Assembly: GCA_036384655.1 (NCBI GenBank)
Contig: DASVLX010000044.1
Coordinates: 1 to 20,191, forward strand
Origin: DASVLX01 sp036384655
GTDB lineage: Bacteria > Actinomycetota > Actinomycetes > Mycobacteriales > Pseudonocardiaceae
DNA: 20,191 nt
Direction of reading: 5' to 3'
The notes below the pieces were generated by a model. That model made no database searches. It saw only the letters and a list, made by a program, of their open reading frames with translations, and was not told the origin of the DNA. Position 1 is the first letter of the stretch; each line of letters begins with the position of its first letter. Positions 1 to 7,082 of this stretch are shown piece after piece. The translations under genes were made by a program, and so were the position numbers.

Positions 1-623
1 GTAAACCGATTGACATGACCAGTCTGCCGACTACTGCGATCTCACCGGATGCCGTGTTGAATCCTGCGGTTTGTCAACCATATTATCGTTCGCTGGCCGA
101 CGTTGAGCTGGATCGCGAGCTGCTGGTGACTGGTTGTGGTCGTTGCTTTCGCTATGAAAGCGGCGCGACTGAGGGGTTGCGTCGCCTCCGTGAGTTCAGT
201 GTGCGAGAACTGATCGGAGTAGGGTCGAGCTTCGGAATCGACTCGCTGCGAAGCCGCTTTCTTGGTGTTGCCGTAAAGATGTTGCAGGAGCTTCACATCG
301 AGGCGTCGGTCATCACCGCCAGCGACCCGTTCTTCATTGACACGCATAGCAACCAAAGCGCCTACCAGATGGCCTTCGAACTCAAGCATGAGGTACGAGC
401 AACACTGCCCTTCGATGGATCTACCTTGGCCATAGCCTCGGTCAACCATCATCAGCAGCACTTCGGACGGGCCTGGCAGATCCGGGAACCTGGCGGAGAT
501 ATCGCCTCCAGTTGTTGCATGGGGTTTGGTCTTGATCGATGGTGTTACACGATCTTCGCTCAGTACGGGCTGAATCCGACTGACTGGCCTCCAGCGCTGC
601 GTGCCCTGGTGGAGGAGCGATGA
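1..623 (+). CDS. amino acid:[carrier protein] ligase-like, class II synthetase fold (5' end missing)
   Basis: The frame is open to the left edge, so the ATG at 15 is probably internal and about 207 C-terminal codons are seen; family members are about 300 residues or more. Numbered from that ATG, the class II motif 2 is clear: C41-G-R-C-F-R-Y-E48, then LRRLREFSVREL (55-66). Motif 3 is SCCMGFGLDRW (166-176) with Arg175. In the SerRS-like amino acid:[carrier protein] ligases (Bradyrhizobium Bll0957 type) two Cys and the motif 2 Glu bind zinc; C20, E48 and C167 or C168 fit those roles, though the C20-E48 spacing is shorter than I recall for Bll0957. The family adenylates a small amino acid and loads it on a carrier-protein phosphopantetheine instead of tRNA. 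The carrier protein two genes downstream is the obvious partner. The stop overlaps the next ATG (ATGA). Family call fairly sure; substrate unknown. Confidence 0.8.
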   Translation, partial: KPIDMTSLPTTAISPDAVLNPAVCQPYYRSLADVELDRELLVTGCGRCFRYESGATEGLRRLREFSVRELIGVGSSFGIDSLRSRFLGVAVKMLQELHIEASVITASDPFFIDTHSNQSAYQMAFELKHEVRATLPFDGSTLAIASVNHHQQHFGRAWQIREPGGDIASSCCMGFGLDRWCYTIFAQYGLNPTDWPPALRALVEER

Positions 624-1378
624 TCATCCATCCCGTGACGTGCCAGGACATCGAACGTGCTTTCGCCGAGTTGCAGGTTCCGCCAGACAGCGTCCTCTAC
701 GTAGCCGCCTCACTGGCCGGGCTGGTGTCGCTGCCGTCGCCCGTCGAGGACACCCTTCGGGCGCTGCGCCATCTGGTGGGTCCGTCAGGGACCATCGTGA
801 TGCCGAGCTTCAGTTGGGACTTCTGCGATAGCGGACATTTCGACCGCGAACGCACGCCCACTCATTGCGGTCTACTCGCGGAGGCTTTCCGGATTACACC
901 TGGTGTCCGTCGCACCTGGTCGCCTCCGTATCACACCGTCTGTGCCTCGGGTCCGCAGGCAGAGACAATCACCAGTATCGAATCGCGAACTTCCTTCGGC
1001 GCGGACTCCGTGTTCCAATATCTCGTCGACCACGACGCCTTGGTCCTGCTGATCGGGTGCGGCTTCAACGATGGCGTCGCTCATGTTCATTGGCTTGAGG
1101 AGACCATCGGCGTTCCCTACCGCCGACACCAGATGTACACCGGAACCATTACTCGAAACGGACTAACACGGTCCATGACCTTTCAGCGCTATGTGCGTTC
1201 GGACGACGTTCGACTGAATGCGAAGCCGATTGAGGACGCGTTGGAGTCAGCCGGCGCGATTCGGCATTCTGCGGTTGGATTAGCGCTCTGCTCTGCTTTC
1301 AGCCTGGCTGACTTCGCTCGCATACTGACACCGGTGTTCCGCCGGCACCCGTGCATCATGGTGGAGGAGCGGACATGA
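620..1378 (+). CDS. AAC(3)-family N-acyltransferase
   Basis: A 252-residue protein of the aminoglycoside 3-N-acetyltransferase fold (AAC(3), FrbF, YokD type), which moves an acyl group from CoA or a carrier protein to an amine. Landmarks are a VGPSGTIVMPSFSWDF stretch (53-68), the substrate/CoA motif R97-R-T-W-S-P-P-Y-H105-T-V-C-A-S-G, and LLIGCGF followed by H157-W-L-E160, matching the family HLAE. The first His of the usual HP motif is Ser here; the second His is kept. The ATG at 620 overlaps the upstream stop and has GGAGG at 611-615. Sitting between a carrier-protein ligase and a carrier protein, it more likely transfers an aminoacyl group from the carrier to an acceptor amine than acetylates a drug. 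A self-resistance acetyltransferase is the alternative. Confidence 0.82.
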   Translation: MIIHPVTCQDIERAFAELQVPPDSVLYVAASLAGLVSLPSPVEDTLRALRHLVGPSGTIVMPSFSWDFCDSGHFDRERTPTHCGLLAEAFRITPGVRRTWSPPYHTVCASGPQAETITSIESRTSFGADSVFQYLVDHDALVLLIGCGFNDGVAHVHWLEETIGVPYRRHQMYTGTITRNGLTRSMTFQRYVRSDDVRLNAKPIEDALESAGAIRHSAVGLALCSAFSLADFARILTPVFRRHPCIMVEERT

Positions 1379-1653
1379 CCGACGGAGAGATGGCCCCGGC
1401 AGCATCCCAGGTGTTCGACCGCGTCCGGTCGATCGTGGGTCGCAGTGTCGGTCGCGAACCATCCACGATACCCGTGAACGCCGGTCTCAAGAACGGCGAC
1501 TGGAGCTCACTGGTCCACGTCAAGATCCTCATCCAGTTGGGCAAGGAGTTCGGATTCGTCGTGACTGCGCGGCTAGTTCGGGATCTGACCTCGATCCCGG
1601 ACATCGTGGAATTCGTTCGCTCTGATCCCTCCTCCAAGAAAGATTTGAACTGA
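1375..1653 (+). CDS. acyl/aminoacyl carrier protein
   Basis: A 92-residue protein with carrier-protein size and pattern: an N-terminal helix (FDRVRSIVGRSVG), a loop, then GDWSSLVHVKILIQLGKEFGF, where S45 sits at the place of the phosphopantetheine-bearing Ser in the usual DSL. The preceding Asp is Ser, giving W-S-S-L. A helical tail with the usual spacing follows (SIPDIVEFV). I chose the ATG at 1375, which overlaps the acyltransferase stop (ATGA) and has GGAGGAG at 1363-1369; an in-frame GTG at 1351 would lie inside the upstream gene. It is probably the acceptor for the ligase encoded at the left edge and the tether on which the radical SAM and acyltransferase enzymes act. No phosphopantetheinyl transferase is in the window. 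Confidence 0.82.
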   Translation: MTDGEMAPAASQVFDRVRSIVGRSVGREPSTIPVNAGLKNGDWSSLVHVKILIQLGKEFGFVVTARLVRDLTSIPDIVEFVRSDPSSKKDLN

Positions 1654-2825
1654 TGTTTGAGCGATTGCCGCTGGTCCCCACAGAAAATGAACTGCCCACT
1701 CCGCTGGAGCGCCCAGACTGGGTTAAGGTGCAGCTCGCGGGCTGCAACCTGCGGTGCTCCTTTTGCAGCCAAGACACCTGGCGAGAACCCCACCGCCGGG
1801 GCGTGACCACATGGCTCGCGTCGCTGCGCCACAATGTCCTCGACCAGTTACCACACCTGAGGCTCCTCATCGTAACCGGAGGAGAGCCGCTCATGTCCCA
1901 CAGCGCCGTCCGCGAACTGCTGGAGTGGTGCCAGGATCACGGGACCGAATCGGGAATCTTCACCAACTGCACACTCATGAGCGCCAAACGCGCCACGGAG
2001 CTCAGCACGCTCGGGTTGGGCTGGGTTCGAACCACACTGAATGGACACCGCGCGGACATCCACGAAGAGTCCTACCCACACCGATCCTTCGACCGCACCG
2101 TAGCGGGCATCGAACACGCACAAGCGGCCGGAATCCCCGTCAAAGTGCGCTCGACGGTCACCGCCAGTAACCAGCATCACCTCGCCGAACTCGCGACGTT
2201 CATCGCATCCCTGGGGGTACGTGAACTCGATCTGCGCCCCTACATGCCGCTGGGCGACTGCAACCCGCACGAGGACAACATCCTTGACCCCGCCCACCTG
2301 ATCCGCGCCACCGCCACGCTCCTGGCCCTGGCCGAGCAATGGCGGGATCGACTTCGGATCAAGCTACTGCCCAACTTCTTCGACTTCCTGTACACCGACA
2401 TCCTCGGTCCGCGACCGCTGCCCTGCCAGGAATGCCATTGCGGCGTCCGCTACATCTACGTGGACGCGGCCGGCGGCTACCGGGCCTGCGCCGGACACCG
2501 ACAAATCCTCGGTTCGGTGCACGACCTGACCGTCGGCGAGGTGTGGCAGTCGTCCCAGTATCTGGAAGCGATCCGAACGTACCAGCAGGAGCCGTACTGC
2601 CACACCTGCCCAGCCCGAGCACAGTGCCGCCTCTCCAACTGCCACCTGCTGAGCATGGAGGCATACGGTCGGTTCGACGCGGTCAATCCACTCTGCCCGA
2701 TCTTCCGGATCGACCCCGTATCCGCAGTCGCCGGCGCTGATAAGGCCCGTGACCTGTTCGCAACAGAATTCGCGGCGGCCATGACTCGGCCTGTCGCCAT
2801 TAAGGAAGCCGAGCTTCCGAAATGA
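1653..2825 (+). CDS. radical SAM enzyme with SPASM-like domain
   Basis: A 390-residue protein. The radical SAM cluster motif is C31-x3-C35-x2-C38 and the SAM-binding TGGEP is at 75-79. The C-terminal third carries C258, C261, C263, C279, C316, C319, C325, C330 and C348. C263-x10-G-x4-C279, then C316-x2-C319-x5-C325-x4-C330 and a distant C348, closely follow the seven-Cys SPASM pattern that binds auxiliary [4Fe-4S] clusters. SPASM enzymes usually modify peptides, proteins or carrier-bound substrates by radical chemistry (crosslinks, epimerisation, dehydrogenation). No precursor peptide gene is visible nearby, so a carrier-protein-bound amino acid is the likelier substrate. The start codon overlaps the carrier-protein stop (TGATG), so translation is probably coupled. 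Enzyme class sure; reaction unknown. Confidence 0.9.
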   Translation: MFERLPLVPTENELPTPLERPDWVKVQLAGCNLRCSFCSQDTWREPHRRGVTTWLASLRHNVLDQLPHLRLLIVTGGEPLMSHSAVRELLEWCQDHGTESGIFTNCTLMSAKRATELSTLGLGWVRTTLNGHRADIHEESYPHRSFDRTVAGIEHAQAAGIPVKVRSTVTASNQHHLAELATFIASLGVRELDLRPYMPLGDCNPHEDNILDPAHLIRATATLLALAEQWRDRLRIKLLPNFFDFLYTDILGPRPLPCQECHCGVRYIYVDAAGGYRACAGHRQILGSVHDLTVGEVWQSSQYLEAIRTYQQEPYCHTCPARAQCRLSNCHLLSMEAYGRFDAVNPLCPIFRIDPVSAVAGADKARDLFATEFAAAMTRPVAIKEAELPK

Positions 2826-4135
2826 CGGACACCATCATCATCGGCGGGGCGGGCAGGTGGGCACAGCGGACCTATCTTCCGCTGTTCAAACATGGTTCCG
2901 ACCACCACCTGATCGCCGTCGCCGATCTACCAGACGCCCTGCGAGACGCCAAGGCGGACTGCGGCGAGGTCGTGGAGTTGACCGGCGATCTGGCGTCGGA
3001 TCTCGCAACCCTGAGCACCTGCCGAGCGGCCTATCCCTCGGCCCAAGCGCTCATCGTGGCCACACCACCTGTCCTGCACGACATTTACACCGAATGGGGT
3101 ATCCGCAGCGGACTCAGCGTCATTTGCGACAAGCCTCCGTGCGCTGCTCGTGACCAGTTCGGGCACCCGCAACGAGTGAGCGAAGTCGAGGCCAGTTACC
3201 AACATCTGCTCGAACTACTCAACGGGCATCCGAACCAGCGCGTATATGTACCGTTGCGACGGCGAATCCACGACCCATACGCCAAGCTGGCCAAAGCCGT
3301 CGCCGAAGTGGCGACCATGACCGGCCAAGCGCTGACGACGATCACGATTCATCACAACAACGGCTGCTACCGCTACCCGAACGAGTACGCGCTACCCGGA
3401 GCGCACGGCTACACCGACGGCCTGGGTTCGTTGACGCACACCGGCTATCACCTGCTCGATTTCCTCGCCTACCTGGTAGGAGAAGGCGACCGAGCGCCCA
3501 TCGTGATCGACGGCCACCTGAGCCGCTCCGTCACGGTGGCCGACGCCTGGGACAGCCGCAACCCCGGATTCGACCGACTGGTCGGCCGCAGCGGCCCGAC
3601 CCCTGCCACGTCAACCCTCGGCGCCGCCGCAGAACTGGACCTGACCTGCCACTACCGAATCGCTCACTCGGACGGGCAGATCACCGACGCCCAACTCGAC
3701 CTCACGCAACGCGGCTGCACACGCCGTACCTCCCCCGTGTACCCGCCCGACACCACCCACGACGAGGGCCGAGTCGACGATACGATGATCATCCTGCATC
3801 AGGGACCCCTCCAGACCCTCACACTGACCGTGGTCGATGACACCAGCGATGTTCCCGGCTCCATCCACCTGACCCGACGCCTACACCCCACCCTCGCCGC
3901 ACAGCTGGGCTACGAACCGATAGCGATCCAGACCACCGCACTCGGCCCCGAGGAGAACGCGCGGTTCCAGCACCGAATGATCAGCGGCATGTTGGATACC
4001 ATCTCCGGCGGTGATCCGACGCCCTACACCCAGATGGAGCTGCCCGCCCAGGCACTCACCATCGACCTCTACACCGCGACACTGCGCGCAGGCCATCGTC
4101 GTCCGACGACGAACCGCCCTTCAGCAACCCGTTGA
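2822..4135 (+). CDS. Gfo/Idh/MocA-family oxidoreductase
   Basis: A 437-residue NAD(P)-dependent dehydrogenase-like protein. The N-terminal Rossmann fold has IIIGGAGRWAQ (5-15), a variant of GxGxxG; ATPP is at 80-83, and D103-K-P replaces the family EKP that holds the nicotinamide and catalytic Lys. The C-terminal domain carries GSLTHTGYHLLDFL (202-215), where H206 and H210 match the family G-x-x-x-D-x-G-x-H region. The protein is longer than the typical 330-390 residues. The ATG overlaps the radical SAM stop (ATGA). The family oxidises or reduces sugars, inositols, imines and other polar small molecules, so it probably supplies a redox step on the operon's product or its acceptor. Family fairly sure; substrate unknown. 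Confidence 0.82.
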   Translation: MTDTIIIGGAGRWAQRTYLPLFKHGSDHHLIAVADLPDALRDAKADCGEVVELTGDLASDLATLSTCRAAYPSAQALIVATPPVLHDIYTEWGIRSGLSVICDKPPCAARDQFGHPQRVSEVEASYQHLLELLNGHPNQRVYVPLRRRIHDPYAKLAKAVAEVATMTGQALTTITIHHNNGCYRYPNEYALPGAHGYTDGLGSLTHTGYHLLDFLAYLVGEGDRAPIVIDGHLSRSVTVADAWDSRNPGFDRLVGRSGPTPATSTLGAAAELDLTCHYRIAHSDGQITDAQLDLTQRGCTRRTSPVYPPDTTHDEGRVDDTMIILHQGPLQTLTLTVVDDTSDVPGSIHLTRRLHPTLAAQLGYEPIAIQTTALGPEENARFQHRMISGMLDTISGGDPTPYTQMELPAQALTIDLYTATLRAGHRRPTTNRPSATR

Positions 4136-4156
4136 CCATAAGACGAGGAGAACACC

Positions 4157-4579
4157 ATGAAAGAGCGCACCTCAGCGATGGGCATCGTCATCTGCTCAAC
4201 CAGCGACCAACCACCCCGGGTACTGGTGATGTGTAACGAGTCCGAATGGGTTCTGCCAAAGGGCCACATCGAACCCGGGGAGACCGTGCCGGACGCCGCC
4301 CGCCGCGAGGTTCTCGAAGAGACCGGCGTCCGCCTGGAACCCGCCGACCACCGCAGCGAGGTGGACACCTTCCGGTTCTACTTCGACGGCGAGGACGCGA
4401 TGAAAGTCATCAAAGTGCAACTCTTCGTCGTCCCGGTCGTCCAGCCGATCGCTCCGAACCGCGAGGAGGGATTCTCCGACGGGGCCTGGCTCGACCTCGA
4501 CGAGGCCCTGGCATGCCTGAAGCACGAGGACGCGCGAGAAGCCTTGCGTAAAGCCTCCGCCGCCCTCACCGGGGTCTGA
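4157..4579 (+). CDS. NUDIX hydrolase
   Basis: A 140-residue protein with a complete Nudix box: G36-x5-E42-x7-R50-E51-V-x-E54-E55-x-G57-V. This is the magnesium-binding helix that hydrolyses nucleoside diphosphates linked to another group. It is preceded by WVLPKG, typical of the (di)nucleotide-polyphosphate group, and the length is standard for a single-domain enzyme. GAGGAG at 4145-4150, six bases before the ATG, supports this start. It follows the oxidoreductase by 21 bp on the same strand, so it probably shares the transcript. It could remove a nucleotide group from an intermediate or clean up by-products; the sequence does not decide. Confidence 0.9.
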   Translation: MKERTSAMGIVICSTSDQPPRVLVMCNESEWVLPKGHIEPGETVPDAARREVLEETGVRLEPADHRSEVDTFRFYFDGEDAMKVIKVQLFVVPVVQPIAPNREEGFSDGAWLDLDEALACLKHEDAREALRKASAALTGV

Positions 4580-4587
4580 ACACATCA

Positions 4588-5142
4588 GTGCTCATTTGCC
4601 TCGAAGGCCCCAACGGCGTCGGCAAATCCACCATGGCGCAGGCGATTCGCCGTGCCCTTCAACCACAGACCGAAACGACGGTGATCACCGACACACTCAT
4701 ACACTCGCTCGCCCAAGAACGCGGATCAACTCCAGACGCCTTCCGGACGGCCCGGAACATCGTGGCCGATCGGTACGGTCTGACTGATACCGACCGACGC
4801 GTCGTCATCGTCGAACGCTGGCATGTCACCGCGCTGGTCTTCGACCACTGGGACGACTTGCGCAACGGCACAGTGCCACCCATCGACGTCCTGGTCCCGG
4901 TACTGCCGGACTTCACCTATCTCCTGGGCACCGACACCACCACGCTGATCTCGCGGCACCAAGCCCGGCTTCGGCAGTGGCCGGACTGCCGGCTTGGGCA
5001 ATCTCTGCGCGTGCAGGCTCACCGCTATCCGCAAGTCGCTCGACTCCTGCACATCCCCCGCATCACCAGCGACCAAGCCGGCCTGGACGAGATACTCCAC
5101 AACCTCAGCAGTTCCAGGCAGGACGCGACGACTTCCGGATAA
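4588..5142 (+). CDS. P-loop kinase, thymidylate kinase-like
   Basis: A 184-residue protein that begins with a Walker A motif, LICLEGPNGVGKST (G7 to T15, K13), as in dTMP kinases and related small-molecule kinases. VVIVERWHVTAL stands where thymidylate kinases have the DR-F/Y/W motif. RHQARLRQWPD resembles the Arg-rich LID region. It is somewhat shorter than a housekeeping thymidylate kinase (about 205-215). The only reasonable start is the GTG at 4588, because the P-loop follows within seven residues. It lies 8 bp after the NUDIX stop, has no good Shine-Dalgarno and probably relies on coupling. It is more likely a specialised nucleoside or nucleotide kinase for this operon than the cell's essential Tmk. 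Confidence 0.78.
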   Translation: MLICLEGPNGVGKSTMAQAIRRALQPQTETTVITDTLIHSLAQERGSTPDAFRTARNIVADRYGLTDTDRRVVIVERWHVTALVFDHWDDLRNGTVPPIDVLVPVLPDFTYLLGTDTTTLISRHQARLRQWPDCRLGQSLRVQAHRYPQVARLLHIPRITSDQAGLDEILHNLSSSRQDATTSG

Positions 5143-5208
5143 ACCCTCGCGCGGAGCGGTCAATCCACATACATCGCGTCTACCTTCGGCGGAACCGATA
5201 GGCCGGAT

Positions 5209-5403
5209 TCAGGTGGCGGAGCTGACCTCGATCAGCAGCGCTTCCCGATTAGCCAGAATGAAGTCCTTCAACGCCGTCGGCTTCAAGTCGATCGACGCCA
5301 AGTCGTCGCCACGCAGGTCAACTCGAACCAACTCATACCCTCCGCGCGACGGATCACCGAACTCCGGGCCGCCGCGGGCCGACTCGTCCAACTGTTCCGC
5401 CAC
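5209..5403 (-). CDS. hypothetical 64-residue acidic protein
   Basis: I do not recognise the family. The protein is short and mixed-charge (starts M-A-E-Q-L-D-E-S) with a hydrophobic C-terminal helix-like part, LKDFILANREALLIEV. Composition looks protein-like rather than like an antisense shadow. The GTG at 5403 has no Shine-Dalgarno, but a TACGCT hexamer ends seven bases before it and a TTCAAA lies 18 bases further up, which suits a leaderless actinobacterial start. It converges on the kinase gene, with 66 bp between the two stops. It may be a small regulator or orphan gene at the island boundary. Confidence 0.45.
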   Translation of the reverse strand: MAEQLDESARGGPEFGDPSRGGYELVRVDLRGDDLASIDLKPTALKDFILANREALLIEVSSAT

Positions 5404-5439
5404 ACCGACGAGCGTAGCGGCCTGCGCTAAAGTGTTTGA
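5404..5439 (-). promoter_or_regulatory. candidate leaderless promoter of the 64-codon gene
   Basis: On the minus strand TTCAAA and TACGCT are separated by 18 bases, and seven bases lie between TACGCT and the GTG at 5403. This would put the transcription start at or next to the start codon. The elements are imperfect, so this is a suggestion from spacing only. Confidence 0.3.
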
Positions 5440-6029
5440 ACCGATGGCGGATAGCGAGCCGATACGGTCTGTCCATGCTCTTCATGATCAGTGGGATCTC
5501 CGTTTGCGGGTCTCGGGCCGACCAGAACGTGATCGACACGCCCGGATCGCCATCGAGGACCCCGCCAAGCGATTCCCACGAGCGACGATCACCACGCTGC
5601 CACTGGTGTCGGTGGCAGCGTCGGCGGAGAGCCGGCCAACGGGTCGGCTCGGACGGCTCGCGGGACAGTGCGGTACAGCTTGAACAGCTACAGGAGCGCA
5701 TTGATCTGCTCGCCAGTGACTGGACCGCGCGGGCAGTTGGTTCCGGGCACACAACGCCATGTGAGGGCTGATGGCCATGCTGGGCTTCCCCGCCGAGCGA
5801 CCAGCGGTGCCCGGAAAATCCCGGGGTCCCAGCGAACCGAGCCTGGGACCCTGCGGACCGCGGCCCCGCAGCCAAGACGCCGCCGCACGCAATGTCCTAA
5901 TACGACCCACCTGATGGAGCCACCGAGCAGCACGAGGACCCAGTTCGCCGAGCTCGCTTGGTCGTGAACAGAGCCACCGGTGGCCCTGGGCGAATCCATC
6001 CGTGTACTTTCCCGTGCTCTGCACCATTC
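5404..6029. other. 626-bp stretch with no confident gene
   Basis: This lies between the small minus-strand gene and the lipoprotein gene. Two plus-strand fragments look mildly protein-like: one from the ATG at 5444 to a TGA at 5681-5683 (begins MADSEPIRS), and, in another frame, a helix-like tail QLEQLQERIDLLASDW ending at a TGA near 5771. Together they could be a frameshifted remnant, but neither has a recognisable motif or a good ribosome binding site. I see no RNA gene. Confidence 0.3.
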
Positions 6030-6662
6030 CTATTGCCCCGGGAACAGTGCCGGTACCGCCACCGTCGCGAACTGGTTCAGGCGTGACTCCACGCTCTCGA
6101 GCGCACCCTGATTCACCTGCCCCTGAGTGAAGGTCACCGAGACACTGACGTCATCATCACCAACCTCGACATCGATCTCGCCAATGCCGGCCGACGCCGC
6201 CGTCGTGGCCGGGAAGCTGTACCCGTCCGGCAGTGTCAGCGTTTCGGACTGGTAGATGTCACCGGTCGGCAAATCCTGGCCCTGTGTCACCGTCAGCTGA
6301 AGCTGCGGGTAGCCGCCGTCTCCGCTGCCGTCGTTCGCCCAAGCACCAGAGGTCTTGATTTCTTGATATTCATCGGTGCCCGCAACGGTGTCGCAGTCGT
6401 TGTTCAGATCCGCCACGCTCGCGTGCAGGAGCGCCGCCACGGCCGATGCCGGAATGACCTCGCAGGCATTGCCCGGCGCGCCGACGTTCGCTGCTCCGGT
6501 CGGTCGGCCGGCGGTCGTGCCGTGCTGCGACGGTGCCGAGCCTGCGGAGCCGCCACCACCCCCGGACGCCCCCTGCGCCGGCGATGAACAGGCCGCCAAG
6601 CCCAGGGCCGACATGGCAACGAGAACGACCTGCAGGCAACGTGGGACTCGGGTGGCGGGCAC
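6030..6662 (-). CDS. secreted lipoprotein, unknown function
   Basis: A 210-residue lipoprotein. From the GTG at 6662 the signal peptide has Arg residues (R5, R8), a hydrophobic core (VVLVAMSALGL) and a lipobox ending L-A-A-C25, where signal peptidase II would cut. A Gly/Ser linker follows, then a soluble domain starting ACEVIPASAVAALL with a second Cys in NNDCDTV, a layout reminiscent of the actinobacterial DUF3558-type lipoproteins. That resemblance is weak. This start is preferred over the longer open frame from 6758 because AAGGAGAG ends two bases before the GTG and the signal peptide then has normal length. The gene is divergent from the glycosidase-like gene; no partner is evident. Confidence 0.75.
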   Translation of the reverse strand: MPATRVPRCLQVVLVAMSALGLAACSSPAQGASGGGGGSAGSAPSQHGTTAGRPTGAANVGAPGNACEVIPASAVAALLHASVADLNNDCDTVAGTDEYQEIKTSGAWANDGSGDGGYPQLQLTVTQGQDLPTGDIYQSETLTLPDGYSFPATTAASAGIGEIDVEVGDDDVSVSVTFTQGQVNQGALESVESRLNQFATVAVPALFPGQ

Positions 6663-7082
6663 GACTCTCCTTCTTCTTCTGCGGCGCGCGAGGCGCAGAC
6701 GATCAGTCGGCCCACCAGACGCCCGCGTTACCACACACCGCCCACCGACGCCCAACACTCACTCGCCCGCGCCCGCCTGATGGCATCGATCTGCTGGCCG
6801 AACCTCAGTCGCTCCTGCGGAGTAGTTGTCGTCGACACGTCGCGTGACGCACCGGACGACAGGGCGCAGAGGCAGCTCCACGCACCGACTAGCTGCCCGG
6901 TGACAGTGGCTCTCGGTTCAGTGCGATCCAGCCCGCCCAGCCGGCGGCCGACCACAGAACCAGGACCACGGACGAGCGGTGAATCCCGGTCTCCCGCTCG
7001 ATGCGGTCGCTCGCGGCATTTTTGCCGGGCGCTAATCTTCCGCAGCACTTTCGAGAACTTGCCGCTTCCTAGTGTCGGATGT
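6663..7082. other. divergent intergenic region (420 bp)
   Basis: This region separates the lipoprotein gene (-) from the phosphodiester glycosidase-like gene (+) and must hold both promoters. TAGTGT at 7070-7075 ends seven bases before the GTG at 7083, a possible leaderless -10; no convincing -35 was found. A 36-codon minus-strand ORF at 6728-6838 is listed separately. Confidence 0.4.
6728..6838 (-). pseudogene. 36-codon ORF resembling the start of an XRE regulator
   Basis: From the GTG at 6838 the frame gives VSTTTTPQERLRFGQQIDAI and then RRARASECW before stopping at 6728. The RFGQQIDAIRRARA part looks like the first helix of XRE-type helix-turn-helix proteins (typically FGxxIRxLRRARG), but the rest of the domain is absent. 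There is no ribosome binding site. It could be a decayed stub, a tiny gene or chance. Confidence 0.2.

Noticed and set aside
1653..2825. Radical SAM protein as a RiPP maturase
   Set aside because: SPASM enzymes often act on peptides, but no short precursor ORF with a leader is visible beside it, and a carrier protein is encoded directly upstream.
5209..5403. Assignment of the 64-residue protein to the DUF397 family
   Set aside because: Similar size and a loosely similar C-terminus, but the VRDSK core of that family is absent.
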